Shown here: piece by piece, positions 1-9,035 of the stretch | How the letters are laid out: every line of letters begins with the position of its first letter | Numbering within the stretch: position 1 is the stretch's first letter | Source: Phototrophicus methaneseepsis | Lineage (GTDB): Bacteria > Chloroflexota > Anaerolineae > Aggregatilineales > Phototrophicaceae | Reading direction: 5' to 3' | Length of the DNA: 64,000 bases | NCBI RefSeq assembly: GCF_015500095.1 | Contig: NZ_CP062983.1 | Coordinates: 3,472,001-3,536,000 of the forward strand | Made by a program: the position numbers and the translations under genes | Notes under the pieces: model-generated | Database searches by the model: none | Told to the model about the DNA's origin: nothing | Seen by the model: only the letters and a program-made list of their open reading frames with translations

Positions 1-1089
1 GTCGGCTATGTGACGCCCAAAGAATGGGCGGAGAAAATTGAGCAACTGATACAGGAAACCCCTGGCGCTGGCCCTGGCAGCGGTGTGATCTGGTCTGTGC
101 ATTGCCACAATGACCTGGGCATGGCGACAGCTAACACGCTGGCCGCGGTGCAGTCTGGGGCCCGCCAGGTGGAAGTAACCATCAACGGTATTGGTGAGCG
201 TGCTGGTAACACCAGCATGGAAGAAGTCGTCATGGCGTTACACACACGTAAAAGCGCCTATGATGTTCGCACCAATGTGGATACCACGCAATTTATGAAG
301 ACCAGCCGCATGGTTAGCAACTATATGGGCATGCCTGTCCAGCCTAATAAGGCCATTGTTGGCGCGAATGCCTTTGCGCATGAATCTGGCATTCATCAGG
401 ATGGCGTCTTGAAGGATGCTGAGACTTTTGAGATCATGACGCCGGAATCCGTTGGTTTGCATACGAGCCGCCTGGTGCTGGGTAAGCACAGTGGCCGCCA
501 TGCACTGAAGGTTCGTCTGGCAGAGCTAGGTTACAATGTCGATGGCGATGCGCTCAACCAGGTATTCTCGCGTTTTAAGGTCCTGGCAGACGCAAAGAAG
601 AATGTGACTGACGCAGACTTAGAAGCCTTGATGACCGATGAGTTCCACAAGCCGCAAGAATTCTATCGCCTGGATGATATTCAGGTTACCTGTGGCACTA
701 TGGGCATGCCAACAGCGACCATCCGCCTATCGAATAATAAGGGCGAAACATTCATACAGGCTGGTGTGGGTACGGGCCCGGTCGATGCTTCTTATCGGGC
801 GGTTGATCTGGTAGCTAAGGTGCCCAACACGCTCATTGAGTACAGCGTGCACAGTGTGACAGAGGGCATTGACGCGCTGGGCGAAGTGACCGTCCGCATT
901 GGTGAGCCAAATGGCAATCGCACCTTTGGTGGTTATGGCGCGGATAGCGACGTCATTGTAGCCAGTGTTAAAGCCTATATGGCAGCACTCAACCGTATGA
1001 TTGCCTCTCTAGGGAATGAAAGCATTCAGCCAGAAGGCGATGCGGCAACCCTGGGCACGCACTCAGAAAAGACAGATGTTGCCGAATAA
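1..1089 (+). CDS. leuA: 2-isopropylmalate synthase, C-terminal part (cut by window edge)
   Basis: LeuA condenses acetyl-CoA with 2-ketoisovalerate, the committed step of leucine synthesis. The reading frame is open from base 1 (V-G-Y-V-T-P-K-E-W), so the gene starts before the window; no start codon is called. Seen: the [16 protein letters not shown] metal-binding motif and [14 protein letters not shown] near the start, [14 protein letters not shown] further on (late TIM-barrel and subdomain), then the C-terminal allosteric LeuA dimer domain (roughly the last 130 codons), where leucine feedback normally acts. A hairpin separates it from leuC. Family assignment is secure; the missing N-terminus cannot be judged. 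Confidence 0.95.
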   Translation, partial: VGYVTPKEWAEKIEQLIQETPGAGPGSGVIWSVHCHNDLGMATANTLAAVQSGARQVEVTINGIGERAGNTSMEEVVMALHTRKSAYDVRTNVDTTQFMKTSRMVSNYMGMPVQPNKAIVGANAFAHESGIHQDGVLKDAETFEIMTPESVGLHTSRLVLGKHSGRHALKVRLAELGYNVDGDALNQVFSRFKVLADAKKNVTDADLEALMTDEFHKPQEFYRLDDIQVTCGTMGMPTATIRLSNNKGETFIQAGVGTGPVDASYRAVDLVAKVPNTLIEYSVHSVTEGIDALGEVTVRIGEPNGNRTFGGYGADSDVIVASVKAYMAALNRMIASLGNESIQPEGDAATLGTHSEKTDVAE

Positions 1090-1096
1090 TGGCAGT

Positions 1097-1126
1097 ATGG
1101 CGCCAGTGAATGTTCATTGGCGCCAT
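1097..1126 (+). terminator. hairpin between leuA and leuC
   Basis: A perfect 9-bp stem (ATGGCGCCA / TGGCGCCAT) with a 12-base loop lies 8 bases after the leuA stop. Only a short T-rich stretch follows, so it may be a weak terminator or an mRNA-stability hairpin that sets leuA apart from leuCD. Confidence 0.5.
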
Positions 1127-1238
1127 TTCCTAACTTTGTTGGTTTTATTGTATTGGTCATGAAACGATAGTCAGAACATAGTGAGCATCAACGTCCCGTT
1201 GGTGTTGCAAGCATCTCGTTGTAAGAGGGGAAAAGGTA

Positions 1239-2684
1239 ATGTCTACCCAGAAAACGCCACAAACACTCTTTGAAAAAGTCTGGAATAACCATGTTGTACG
1301 GCCCCAGACGGATATGACACCAGCGGCACTCTATATTGATTTGCACCTCGTGCATGAAGTGACCTCACCGCAGGCGTTTACCATGCTGCGTCAGCGTGGC
1401 CTGAAGGTGCGTCGTCCAGACCAGACCTTTGGTACGATGGACCACAGCACGCCGACCACACCGCGCAATGCCTTCGGTATTATTCCTGTTTTGGATATGC
1501 AGGCATCTGCCCAGCTCGACCAATTTACAAAGAACTGCGAAGACTTCGGGATCCCGATGTACTCGCTGGGTACTGAGAATCAGGGTATTGTGCATGTTAT
1601 TGGCCCGGAACAGGGTTTGACGCAGCCCGGTATGACGATTGTCTGTGGCGATAGCCACACCAGCACACATGGGGCATTCGGCGCACTGGCGTTCGGCATT
1701 GGTACCAGTGAGGTCGGCCATGTCCTGGCGACCCAGACACTACTGCAATACAAGCCCAAGACGATGGCGATCCGCGTTGAAGGCAATTTGATCGATGGCG
1801 TTGTTGCTAAGGATATTATCCTGGCTGTCATTGCAAAGATCGGCGTTGGCGGCGGTACGGGCCATGTCTTCGAATATATGGGGCCGGCGATTCGTGGCTT
1901 GAGTATGGAAGGTCGTATGACCATCTGCAATATGAGCATCGAAGGTGGTGCTCGTGCAGGGATGGTCGCACCGGATGAAACCACTTTTGACTGGGTGAAT
2001 GGCCGCCCGTATGCACCCCAGGGTGAAGATTTTGACAAGGCTGTCGAATTCTGGCGTACGCTGCCGACTGATGAAGGCGCTCAGTTCGATGCAGAAGTTG
2101 TCCTTAATGCGGATGAATTGATTCCCATGATTACCTACGGCACCAATCCTGGTATGGGGATGCCTATTGATGGGCGCGTCCCGGACCCGGATAAACAAGC
2201 ATCTGTTTCAGAACGTATGGCGATGGATAAGGCCCTGACGTATATGGGTTTGCAACCGAATGAGCCGCTGATCGGCAAGAAGGTCGATGTGGTCTTCCTG
2301 GGGAGCTGCACCAACTCTCGTATTGGTGATCTGCGCTTGGCTGCTAAAATGCTCGATGGTCAGAAAGTCGCTGATGGCGTGCGCATGATGGTTGTTCCTG
2401 GTAGCCAGCAGGTGAAGGCACAGGCTGAGGCTGAAGGCCTTGATGAAGTCTTTAAGGCGGCTGGCGCAGAATGGCGCGAAGCTGGCTGCTCAATGTGTAT
2501 TGCAATGAATGGTGACCAACTGGCCCCTGGGCAGTATGCGGTCAGCACCAGCAATCGCAACTTTGAAGGTCGTCAGGGCAAGGGCGGGCGTACCTTCCTG
2601 GCTAGCCCGCTGACTGCGGCTGCAACAGCGATTAACGGTCATATCACCGATCCTCGTACGATGTATGTGCCGGAAATGGCCTAA
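1239..2684 (+). CDS. leuC: 3-isopropylmalate dehydratase large subunit
   Basis: With LeuD it forms the [4Fe-4S] isomerase that converts 2-isopropylmalate to 3-isopropylmalate; the same enzyme isomerises citramalate in the CimA route to isoleucine. At 481 residues it is of usual length for the family. Seen: [17 protein letters not shown], and the cluster cysteines in FLGSCTNSR and [22 protein letters not shown] ribosome site precedes the ATG. Its stop overlaps the start of the nitroreductase gene (TAATG), so translation of the two is probably coupled. Confidence 0.97.
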   Translation: MSTQKTPQTLFEKVWNNHVVRPQTDMTPAALYIDLHLVHEVTSPQAFTMLRQRGLKVRRPDQTFGTMDHSTPTTPRNAFGIIPVLDMQASAQLDQFTKNCEDFGIPMYSLGTENQGIVHVIGPEQGLTQPGMTIVCGDSHTSTHGAFGALAFGIGTSEVGHVLATQTLLQYKPKTMAIRVEGNLIDGVVAKDIILAVIAKIGVGGGTGHVFEYMGPAIRGLSMEGRMTICNMSIEGGARAGMVAPDETTFDWVNGRPYAPQGEDFDKAVEFWRTLPTDEGAQFDAEVVLNADELIPMITYGTNPGMGMPIDGRVPDPDKQASVSERMAMDKALTYMGLQPNEPLIGKKVDVVFLGSCTNSRIGDLRLAAKMLDGQKVADGVRMMVVPGSQQVKAQAEAEGLDEVFKAAGAEWREAGCSMCIAMNGDQLAPGQYAVSTSNRNFEGRQGKGGRTFLASPLTAAATAINGHITDPRTMYVPEMA

Positions 2685-3181
2685 TGAACGTCAAACAAGC
2701 GATTCGTACAAAGCGCGCCGTCCGCCAATACACAGATGACGCTGTCCCTGATGAGATCATACGGGAAATTCTGGATACAGCCCGTTGGTCACAGAGCAGC
2801 AAGAATACTCAGCCATGGGAGTTCGTCATCGTTACAGATCCAGATAAACTGCGTGAACTGGCCGAGGCCGGTAATTTTACAACGCATGTGCCGGATGCGG
2901 CATTTGTGATTGTCCTCGTCAGTGACGATGATCACTTCTGGCGCGGGTTCGACCTGGGGCAGGTGGCAATGTGCCTCCAGCTTGCTGCCTGGGAGAAGGG
3001 TATTGGTAGTTGCCCAATCGCATTTCAGCGCCCAGAGCAGGCAAAAGCGGTGCTGCAAGTGCCATCTGGCAAAGCCGTGCACGCGGGCATTACGTTCGGT
3101 TACCCATCAACGGGATTTAAACCCGCGAAGATGGGCGGGCGTGAATCGGTCGATGCGCAAACACATTGGAACACTTGGTAA
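2684..3181 (+). CDS. nitroreductase-family FMN oxidoreductase
   Basis: A short (165-residue) nitroreductase-fold protein. Seen: the N-terminal IRTKRAVRQYTDD segment, whose Arg pattern binds the FMN phosphate, ARWSQSSKNTQPWEFV, and the C-terminal GYP segment with KMGGRES. Members reduce nitro compounds, quinones or flavins with NAD(P)H as dimers; the substrate cannot be read from sequence. It starts on the last base of leuC and is followed 18 bases later by leuD, so it is embedded in the leu operon between the two dehydratase subunits. A role in keeping the oxygen-sensitive LeuCD cluster functional is possible but is inference only. Confidence 0.88.
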   Translation: MNVKQAIRTKRAVRQYTDDAVPDEIIREILDTARWSQSSKNTQPWEFVIVTDPDKLRELAEAGNFTTHVPDAAFVIVLVSDDDHFWRGFDLGQVAMCLQLAAWEKGIGSCPIAFQRPEQAKAVLQVPSGKAVHAGITFGYPSTGFKPAKMGGRESVDAQTHWNTW

Positions 3182-3199
3182 ACAGTAGGGAAGTCAATT

Positions 3200-3808
3200 A
3201 TGGAACCCATTAACACAATTAGCGGGCGCATCGCGCCGCTGGCAGCAAATGATGTGGACACTGACCAGATTATCCCGGCGCGCTTTCTTAAGACCACCAA
3301 CAAGGATGGCCTGGGCAAACAGTGTTTCTTCGATTGGCGTTATGATGCGGAGGGCAATGATCGCGCAGATTTTGTCCTCAATAAGCCCGAATATCAGGGG
3401 GCATCTGTCTTGGTTGCTGGTAAGAACTTTGGCTGTGGCAGCTCGCGTGAACATGCGCCATGGGCTCTGCTTGGTATGGGCTGGAAAGCCGTTGTCAGCA
3501 CAGAATTTGCTGATATCTTCCGCAATAATGCCCTGAAAAATGGCTTGCTCCCCATCATCGTTGATGAAGAGACGCAGCAGCAGTTGATGAGCCTTGCGGA
3601 AGAAGATCCTTCAACTGAAGTCACGGTCGACCTCGAAGAGCAGAAGTTGGTTTTGCCTGATGGCCGTAAGGTCGAATTCCCAATCGATGGCTTTAGTAAG
3701 TACTGCTTACTGAATGGCGTCGATCAACTTGGTTACCTGATGAGCATGGATGATGACATCGTTGCATATGAAGACGCACATCCGCAGCGCGTCGTCACGA
3801 CGGACTAA
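3200..3808 (+). CDS. leuD: 3-isopropylmalate dehydratase small subunit
   Basis: The swivel-domain partner of LeuC in leucine synthesis and citramalate isomerisation. It has 202 residues, normal for LeuD. Seen: [15 protein letters not shown] near the N-terminus and the substrate-loop motif [17 protein letters not shown], both diagnostic. The start follows GGGAAG by a usual distance. It lies in the operon leuC-nitroreductase-leuD-cimA. Confidence 0.97.
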   Translation: MEPINTISGRIAPLAANDVDTDQIIPARFLKTTNKDGLGKQCFFDWRYDAEGNDRADFVLNKPEYQGASVLVAGKNFGCGSSREHAPWALLGMGWKAVVSTEFADIFRNNALKNGLLPIIVDEETQQQLMSLAEEDPSTEVTVDLEEQKLVLPDGRKVEFPIDGFSKYCLLNGVDQLGYLMSMDDDIVAYEDAHPQRVVTTD

Positions 3809-3851
3809 AGATTTGTGCGTTGTGTTGCACATGACGGGGAAGGCATAGAAA

Positions 3852-5453
3852 ATGGTACAGGTTGCAATCTACGATACAACACTCCGAGATGGGACACAAC
3901 GCGAAGGTATTTCGCTCTCTGTTGCGGATAAACTGCGAATTACGAACTTGCTCGACGAAATGGGCGTTGTATACATTGAAGGGGGTTGGCCTGGTTCCAA
4001 CCCTAAAGATGCAGCCTATTTTGAACAAGTTCAATCGCTTGAACTGAAGAATGCGCGTATCGCAGCGTTTGGCTCGACATGCCGTAAAGGTGTTGCGCCT
4101 GCGGATGATGCCAATATTCAGGCTCTCGTTGATGCCCAGACACCGGTTGTCACTGTTGTTGGCAAGACTTCTATGTTGCATGTGACTGATGTCTTGCAGA
4201 CAACGCCGGAAGAAAATCTGCGTATGATCCGTGAGAGCCTGGCTTATTTGAAGTCGCTCGGCAAAGAGGTCATCTATGATGCTGAGCATTTCTTCGATGG
4301 GGCCAAGCTTGACCTGGAATATGCTTTTGATACCCTGCAATCAGCAAAGCTCGGTGGTGCTGATACCATCGTGCTTTGTGATACCAACGGTGGCTCAATG
4401 CCATGGGAAGTGGCTGAACTGGTACAGAAAGCCTGTGAACTCTTCCCGGCTGTGAAAATTGGTATCCATACGCATAATGATGCGGAACTGGCAGTTGCCA
4501 ACAGCCTTGCTGCCGTAAAAGCAGGTGCTGTTCATGTACAGGGGACGATCAATGGCTATGGCGAGCGCTGCGGTAACGCCAACCTGTGCAGCATTATCCC
4601 TGATTTGCAATTGAAGATGGGTGTTCAATGCCTGCTAGATGACGGTGATCTGAGCCAATTAACCTTATTGGCCCGCACTGTGGCGGAAATTGCCAATCTC
4701 GCGCCGGATAGTCATCTAGCTTATGTCGGTAAGAGCGCCTTTGCTCACAAGGGAGGGATCCATGTTGCGGCTATTCGCCGTAATGTGGATAGCTACCAAC
4801 ATATTGACCCTGCCCTCGTCGGCAATAAGATGCGTGTGCTCCTCTCGGATCTATCCGGTAGGGGCAATGTGATGAGCAAGGCAGAGGAACTTGGCCTGGA
4901 TGTGACCAAGGCTGAGGCTGTTCAGGTGCTGGATGAGATCAAACAGCTTGAGAACGATGGTTACGTCTTTGAAGGGGCTGAAGCCTCTGTGGCGGTACGA
5001 ATGTTCCGCAATAAGCCAGACTATGAACCGATCTTCAAGCTCATTGATTTTTCCGTGATTGTCGAAGATCGACGTGGACGCGGGCAAGTTTCCGAAGCGA
5101 TGGTCAAGCTGGAAGTCGATGGCGATGTCGTCCATACTGCGGCAGAGGGCAATGGCCCTGTTAACGCGCTTGACCTGGCGCTCCGTAAAGCATTGGTGCC
5201 GCGCTATCCAGAATTGGCGGATTTCCAACTCGTCGATTATAAAGTGCGTATTCTGGATAGCCAGAATGCCACAGCCGCGACGACGCGTGTTTTGATTGAT
5301 ACGCAGCGGGGCGGGGCGCGATGGAGCACCGTGGGCGCAGGGACCGACATTATTCGTGCGAGCTGGCTGGCACTTGTCGATGCTGTCGAATATGGTATTT
5401 GCATCGTCTGTGCAGAGACTGAATCGTTCGTTTCTGAGCCTGCTAGCGATTAA
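3852..5453 (+). CDS. cimA: (R)-citramalate synthase
   Basis: Condenses pyruvate with acetyl-CoA to citramalate, the start of the threonine-independent route to 2-ketobutyrate and isoleucine. Seen: IYDTTLRDGTQREGISLS at residues 5-22 (HMG-CoA lyase-like TIM barrel), GIHTHNDAELAVANSLAA, GTINGYGERCGN and SAFAHKGGIHV, then a C-terminal LeuA-type regulatory dimer domain ending near residue 520. The 533 residues and NGYGERCGNANL fit CimA better than LeuA, and a separate leuA is present upstream. The neighbours LeuCD and LeuB supply the following steps. A GGGGAAGG site precedes the ATG. Confidence 0.93.
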   Translation: MVQVAIYDTTLRDGTQREGISLSVADKLRITNLLDEMGVVYIEGGWPGSNPKDAAYFEQVQSLELKNARIAAFGSTCRKGVAPADDANIQALVDAQTPVVTVVGKTSMLHVTDVLQTTPEENLRMIRESLAYLKSLGKEVIYDAEHFFDGAKLDLEYAFDTLQSAKLGGADTIVLCDTNGGSMPWEVAELVQKACELFPAVKIGIHTHNDAELAVANSLAAVKAGAVHVQGTINGYGERCGNANLCSIIPDLQLKMGVQCLLDDGDLSQLTLLARTVAEIANLAPDSHLAYVGKSAFAHKGGIHVAAIRRNVDSYQHIDPALVGNKMRVLLSDLSGRGNVMSKAEELGLDVTKAEAVQVLDEIKQLENDGYVFEGAEASVAVRMFRNKPDYEPIFKLIDFSVIVEDRRGRGQVSEAMVKLEVDGDVVHTAAEGNGPVNALDLALRKALVPRYPELADFQLVDYKVRILDSQNATAATTRVLIDTQRGGARWSTVGAGTDIIRASWLALVDAVEYGICIVCAETESFVSEPASD

Positions 5454-5476
5454 CGTAATTCGAATTATCTATTATT

Positions 5477-5503
5477 GGGGCGCACGTATCGTGCGCCCTT
5501 TAT
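5477..5503 (+). terminator. hairpin between cimA and leuB
   Basis: GGGCGCAC / GTGCGCCC stem with a 5-base loop, followed by TTTATT. It lies in the 72-base gap before leuB, so leuB is either partly read through or separately transcribed. It also argues against starting leuB upstream of base 5526. Confidence 0.65.
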
Positions 5504-5525
5504 TGTGTTATGGAAGGAATGCATC

Positions 5526-6590
5526 ATGAAAGCAACCATTGCGACGCTGCCCGGTGATGGGATCGGACCGGAAGTTATGGTCGAGACACTGCGGGTGCTC
5601 AGTGCCATTGGCAGCAAATACGGCCATGACTTCACCACGACTGAAAGCCTGATTGGTGGCATCGCTATTGATGAGACAGGCAATCCGCTGCCAGATGAGA
5701 CTATCAAGACCTGTGAAGAAGCTGATGCGATCTTGCTCGCGGCGGTTGGCGGGCCAAAATGGTCTGATCCGACATCTGATGTGCGCCCGGAGCAGGGTTT
5801 ACTTAAGATTCGTCAGCATTTTGGCTTGTTTGCGAACTTGCGCCCGGTCAAGACGTATCCGGCGTTGGCTTCTCATGTCCCGCTGCGCGCAGACCTCATC
5901 GAAGGGGTGGATATTCTCTTTGTGCGTGAACTGACTGGTGGCATTTATTTTGGTCAGCGTAAAGAAATGGGTGATTCCGACGAAGCTTATGACACCATGC
6001 TGTACAGCCGCCCCGAAGTAGAAAGACTGGCGCACGTGGCGTTCCGTGCGGCACAAGGGCGTCGTAACAAGGTTACTTCAGTTGATAAGGCCAATGTATT
6101 GGCTTCTATGCGGCTGTGGCGCAAGACGGTTGTCCAGGTCGCAGAGGACTATGAAGACGTAGAATTGGAGCATTTATTGGTTGATGCTTGCACAATGCAC
6201 CTGCTAACGCGCCCCTCTTCTTTCGATGTCATCATGGCTGGCAACATGTTTGGCGATATTCTCAGTGATGAGGCATCTGTGTTAGCGGGTTCCCTGGGGA
6301 TGCTGCCATCGGCATCATTGGGTGCTGGACGTTTCGGTATGTATGAACCGGTTCACGGCTCCGCGCCGGATATTGCGGGACAGGGCAAGGCGAACCCCAT
6401 CGGCATGTTGTTAAGCTTGGCGATGCTGCTGCGTTATAGCCTTGAATTGGAAGAAGAGGCTCGCGCTATCGAAACGGCTATTGATGATGTGCTGGCAGAC
6501 GGCCTTCGGACGCCAGATATTGCCAGCAAAGGCGAGGCTGTTTGTTCCACAACGGAATTTGTGGATGCGGTTCTGGCTAAATTAGCTTAG
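5526..6590 (+). CDS. leuB: 3-isopropylmalate dehydrogenase
   Basis: Oxidatively decarboxylates 3-isopropylmalate (and 3-methylmalate from the citramalate route) with NAD+. It has 354 residues from the ATG preceded by GGAAGGA; an upstream in-frame start at 5475 would run through the terminator hairpin and adds a non-homologous leader. Seen: TLPGDGIGPEVM near the N-terminus, FVRELTGGIYFG with the catalytic Tyr, and the late GNMFGDILSDEASVLAGSLG and HGSAPDIAGQGKANP motifs. It closes the branched-chain cluster and converges on the minus-strand gene 7 bases away. Confidence 0.97.
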   Translation: MKATIATLPGDGIGPEVMVETLRVLSAIGSKYGHDFTTTESLIGGIAIDETGNPLPDETIKTCEEADAILLAAVGGPKWSDPTSDVRPEQGLLKIRQHFGLFANLRPVKTYPALASHVPLRADLIEGVDILFVRELTGGIYFGQRKEMGDSDEAYDTMLYSRPEVERLAHVAFRAAQGRRNKVTSVDKANVLASMRLWRKTVVQVAEDYEDVELEHLLVDACTMHLLTRPSSFDVIMAGNMFGDILSDEASVLAGSLGMLPSASLGAGRFGMYEPVHGSAPDIAGQGKANPIGMLLSLAMLLRYSLELEEEARAIETAIDDVLADGLRTPDIASKGEAVCSTTEFVDAVLAKLA

Positions 6591-6597
6591 CCCCTGA

Positions 6598-8511
6598 TTA
6601 CAGGTTGCTCATGAAGTCGGTTGCATCAGGGGCCTCCGTATGGGGGCCGATGTTACCGTCTGTGACGAGCAGCGCATCAAATTCGTGGATTGCGAGCGCC
6701 GACAGCAAGAACATGAGTTGACGGCTGTTGGTGCTCATCGTTTGCCACGTCATCGCGCGTAAGCTGATGAATGCCAATGCAAGATAGTATTCCATCCAGC
6801 TATCCAGGTGCTGGGCGATGATCTGGTGAATTGTTGTAACGACAGTTAGCGCATCTTGTAGCTCTGGACTGGTTTGAATGGGTACATTATGGTTGAGTTT
6901 CGCCAGTGCCTGGATGACCTGTTTGGCTCCTGACCATCCCTCTGGGACAAATGAGAGGATATAGTCGCTCAGCAGGCTAATTTCCAGCGTGACCCAGTCG
7001 AAGATCGTATGACCCTCGCGCGTGCGACCAAAGTCGATGAGCAGGGCGCTGTCTTGTGGGCCAATCATAATGTTGCCCAGGTGCAAATCCCCGTGTATTG
7101 TGCTCAATGAGCTGTCTAATGTGATGTCGAGCAAGTCATTGTACCGCTCTAACGGGTTGGGCAGTGTCAAGTCATCAAGGGTAATCTTTGCACCCGTCAG
7201 ATCGAAACTTGGTTCAAGCTGACGTGCTGAATTGGTGAGTTGTTCATTCCGTGTTTTCCAAACGCGCCCCACGATACGCTCGACAATTTCTCCACGGAAA
7301 TACATCTCGCGTTCAAAGTCGAGGCCGCGCAATTCGATCTGGTAAGCGCGCGTCAGGTTGCTGCCCTGGCCGAGTGCAAGCTGGATGGCGTTGCGCTCTT
7401 TATCGACCTTTTGTACGGCGAAGTTCTCGACCATGACCAGATCACCATATTGCAGCTGATTAATACGCTGGCGTTTGATGGGGTAACGTAGGATATGCAC
7501 CCCTGGTGGTGTGGCATCTGATTCGACAATTTCCAACGTGAGCACCGGGGGCAGTAGCCAGTCGTATTCCTGCCATGCTTCGAACCGATAGGGGCGGTTT
7601 TGCTTCCACCAGCCATCCCCAAAGCCGTTATACAGATTTTGCCACAGCCAATCATTGATGCGCTGTGTGGTCCAGGTTGTGATTTTCTGGTTGAGCGTTG
7701 CCGGGTTACCGCTGGAGTCCGTGATAAATGTGTACTTGATCGCTGCTAAATCCGATGTTTCCGGCGCGGTCGGTTTATCCTCTAGGCGTGCTGTCAGTGG
7801 TGGCAGCGTCCCTTTGACGTGGCGTTCATAGCGTTGCGCTTCATCGAGAATGCTATCCATGGAGCCAATTTTGACGACGACAGCGGCGTCCTCGCGTCCA
7901 TCGGGTTGTATTGGCGTGACGACGAGTAAACGGGCCGTGGTGTAACCACCCGTTAACTGCTGGTCGATGCGGATCTGACCATAGCCATAAAACATGCGGC
8001 GCAGCACGAAGAGTTCTTCTTTGTTGAGGCTGCCTGTAAACGCAGGAGAGAAATCGATGCGCACAAAGGGTTGAGATGCATCTGAAGTTGAAGGACGGCT
8101 GTAAATAGATGCCCTGAAATCTTCTGTCGAAAGTCCTAATGCGCGCAACACACGCATAGGGATGCTGTCGCTTTCGTCGATGATGGCAAGCAACAAATCT
8201 CGCTCATGGATGTGCTCGCGACCTTCTTCTGAGGCCGCATCCTGGGCAATATCCAGGATGACTTCTGTACGTGGCGTGTTGGGTATACCTGCCCATAGAC
8301 GATGTCGACTCCCTTTGCCAATTTTACGACGTATGGCATCGATGAGGTATTCAGGGGTTAATCCTTGCTCCGCAATAGCTGTACTGGCAAGCCCATTTGT
8401 AATTTCCAGGAGTGCAATGAAGAGGTGCTCTACGCCAAGATAGTAATGACGCATACGGTGCGCTTCCTGGCGGGCTGTAATGAGAATGTCTTTGAGCGGA
8501 ACATAGGACAT
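6598..8511 (-). CDS. Clp_N domain fused to an aminoglycoside-phosphotransferase-like kinase
   Basis: Seen: residues 1-140 form a Clp_N double repeat (ARQEAHRMRHYYLGVEHLF, then EGREHIHERDLLLAIIDES), the substrate/adaptor-binding part of ClpA/ClpC, but no AAA+ ATPase follows. Residues about 150-610 look like an APH/kinase fold: QLTGGYTTARLLVV and VVVKIG (Lys214) as the N-lobe, a long insertion, HGDLHLGN at 473-480 and IDFG at 492-495 as catalytic and metal-binding loops. I recall similar kinase-like domains described as ternary-complex-associated domains of NTP-dependent conflict systems, but the match needs a search. The FHA gene lies 3 bases upstream in the same operon, which suggests phosphopeptide signalling. 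The substrate is unknown. Confidence 0.75.
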   Translation of the reverse strand: MSYVPLKDILITARQEAHRMRHYYLGVEHLFIALLEITNGLASTAIAEQGLTPEYLIDAIRRKIGKGSRHRLWAGIPNTPRTEVILDIAQDAASEEGREHIHERDLLLAIIDESDSIPMRVLRALGLSTEDFRASIYSRPSTSDASQPFVRIDFSPAFTGSLNKEELFVLRRMFYGYGQIRIDQQLTGGYTTARLLVVTPIQPDGREDAAVVVKIGSMDSILDEAQRYERHVKGTLPPLTARLEDKPTAPETSDLAAIKYTFITDSSGNPATLNQKITTWTTQRINDWLWQNLYNGFGDGWWKQNRPYRFEAWQEYDWLLPPVLTLEIVESDATPPGVHILRYPIKRQRINQLQYGDLVMVENFAVQKVDKERNAIQLALGQGSNLTRAYQIELRGLDFEREMYFRGEIVERIVGRVWKTRNEQLTNSARQLEPSFDLTGAKITLDDLTLPNPLERYNDLLDITLDSSLSTIHGDLHLGNIMIGPQDSALLIDFGRTREGHTIFDWVTLEISLLSDYILSFVPEGWSGAKQVIQALAKLNHNVPIQTSPELQDALTVVTTIHQIIAQHLDSWMEYYLALAFISLRAMTWQTMSTNSRQLMFLLSALAIHEFDALLVTDGNIGPHTEAPDATDFMSNL

Positions 8512-8514
8512 AAA

Positions 8515-8901
8515 TTATTGATCCGTTTGCAGGCGGAGCCATGTCCGCCCAATCCTGAACATACGCCCATCAGCAATAGGGACAATGCCTTTTACGGGAA
8601 TATCATTGAAAAAATCAGCTTCATTTTCCAAAAAAGTACCATTGGTACTATTATTATCTTCTAGCCACCATTGATTATTGCGCCAGTGTAAAAATGCATG
8701 TTGGCGCGATACAAAGGTGTCATTTCTAAGTCTTAAGTGATTATCTTCTCGTCGTCCAATACTCAGCTTCCACTGGTCATCATATTTATCACCATCGGCT
8801 TCTGTGCTGAAGGGTAGTTGTGTACCATCTTCTACACCGCTCATGATGATGATTGTAAAATGAATATCCATATAGAGCGCTGGCTCCTGATCGGATAACA
8901 T
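8515..8901 (-). CDS. FHA-domain protein
   Basis: One forkhead-associated domain occupies nearly all of 128 residues: SIGRREDNHLRL, SRQHAFLHW and NNSTNGTFLE are the usual phosphothreonine-binding loops (G-R, S-x-x-H, N-G). Such domains read Thr phosphorylation. Two starts are possible: base 8901 (used here) or 8871 (M-D-I-H-F), which removes ten residues outside the fold. It is co-transcribed with the Clp_N/kinase gene, whose product may generate or depend on the phospho-signal (inference). Confidence 0.88.
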   Translation of the reverse strand: MLSDQEPALYMDIHFTIIIMSGVEDGTQLPFSTEADGDKYDDQWKLSIGRREDNHLRLRNDTFVSRQHAFLHWRNNQWWLEDNNSTNGTFLENEADFFNDIPVKGIVPIADGRMFRIGRTWLRLQTDQ

Positions 8902-8972
8902 GGCCGCTTCACGTTAGAACTACTCATAACATTGAATATAATGCCACAAATCATCAAGATCAATCAAGCAGA

Positions 8973-9007
8973 CCGCCGCACGATCACATATAAGTATCGT
9001 GCGGCGG
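8973..9007 (-). terminator. strong hairpin downstream of murA
   Basis: A perfect 12-bp stem (CCGCCGCACGAT and its complement) with an 11-base loop between murA and the FHA gene's promoter side. It probably ends murA transcription; the T-rich tail is clearer on the plus strand (CCCATTTTATC). Confidence 0.6.
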
Positions 9008-9035
9008 CCCATTTTATCTTGTTATTTGGGTGGCA

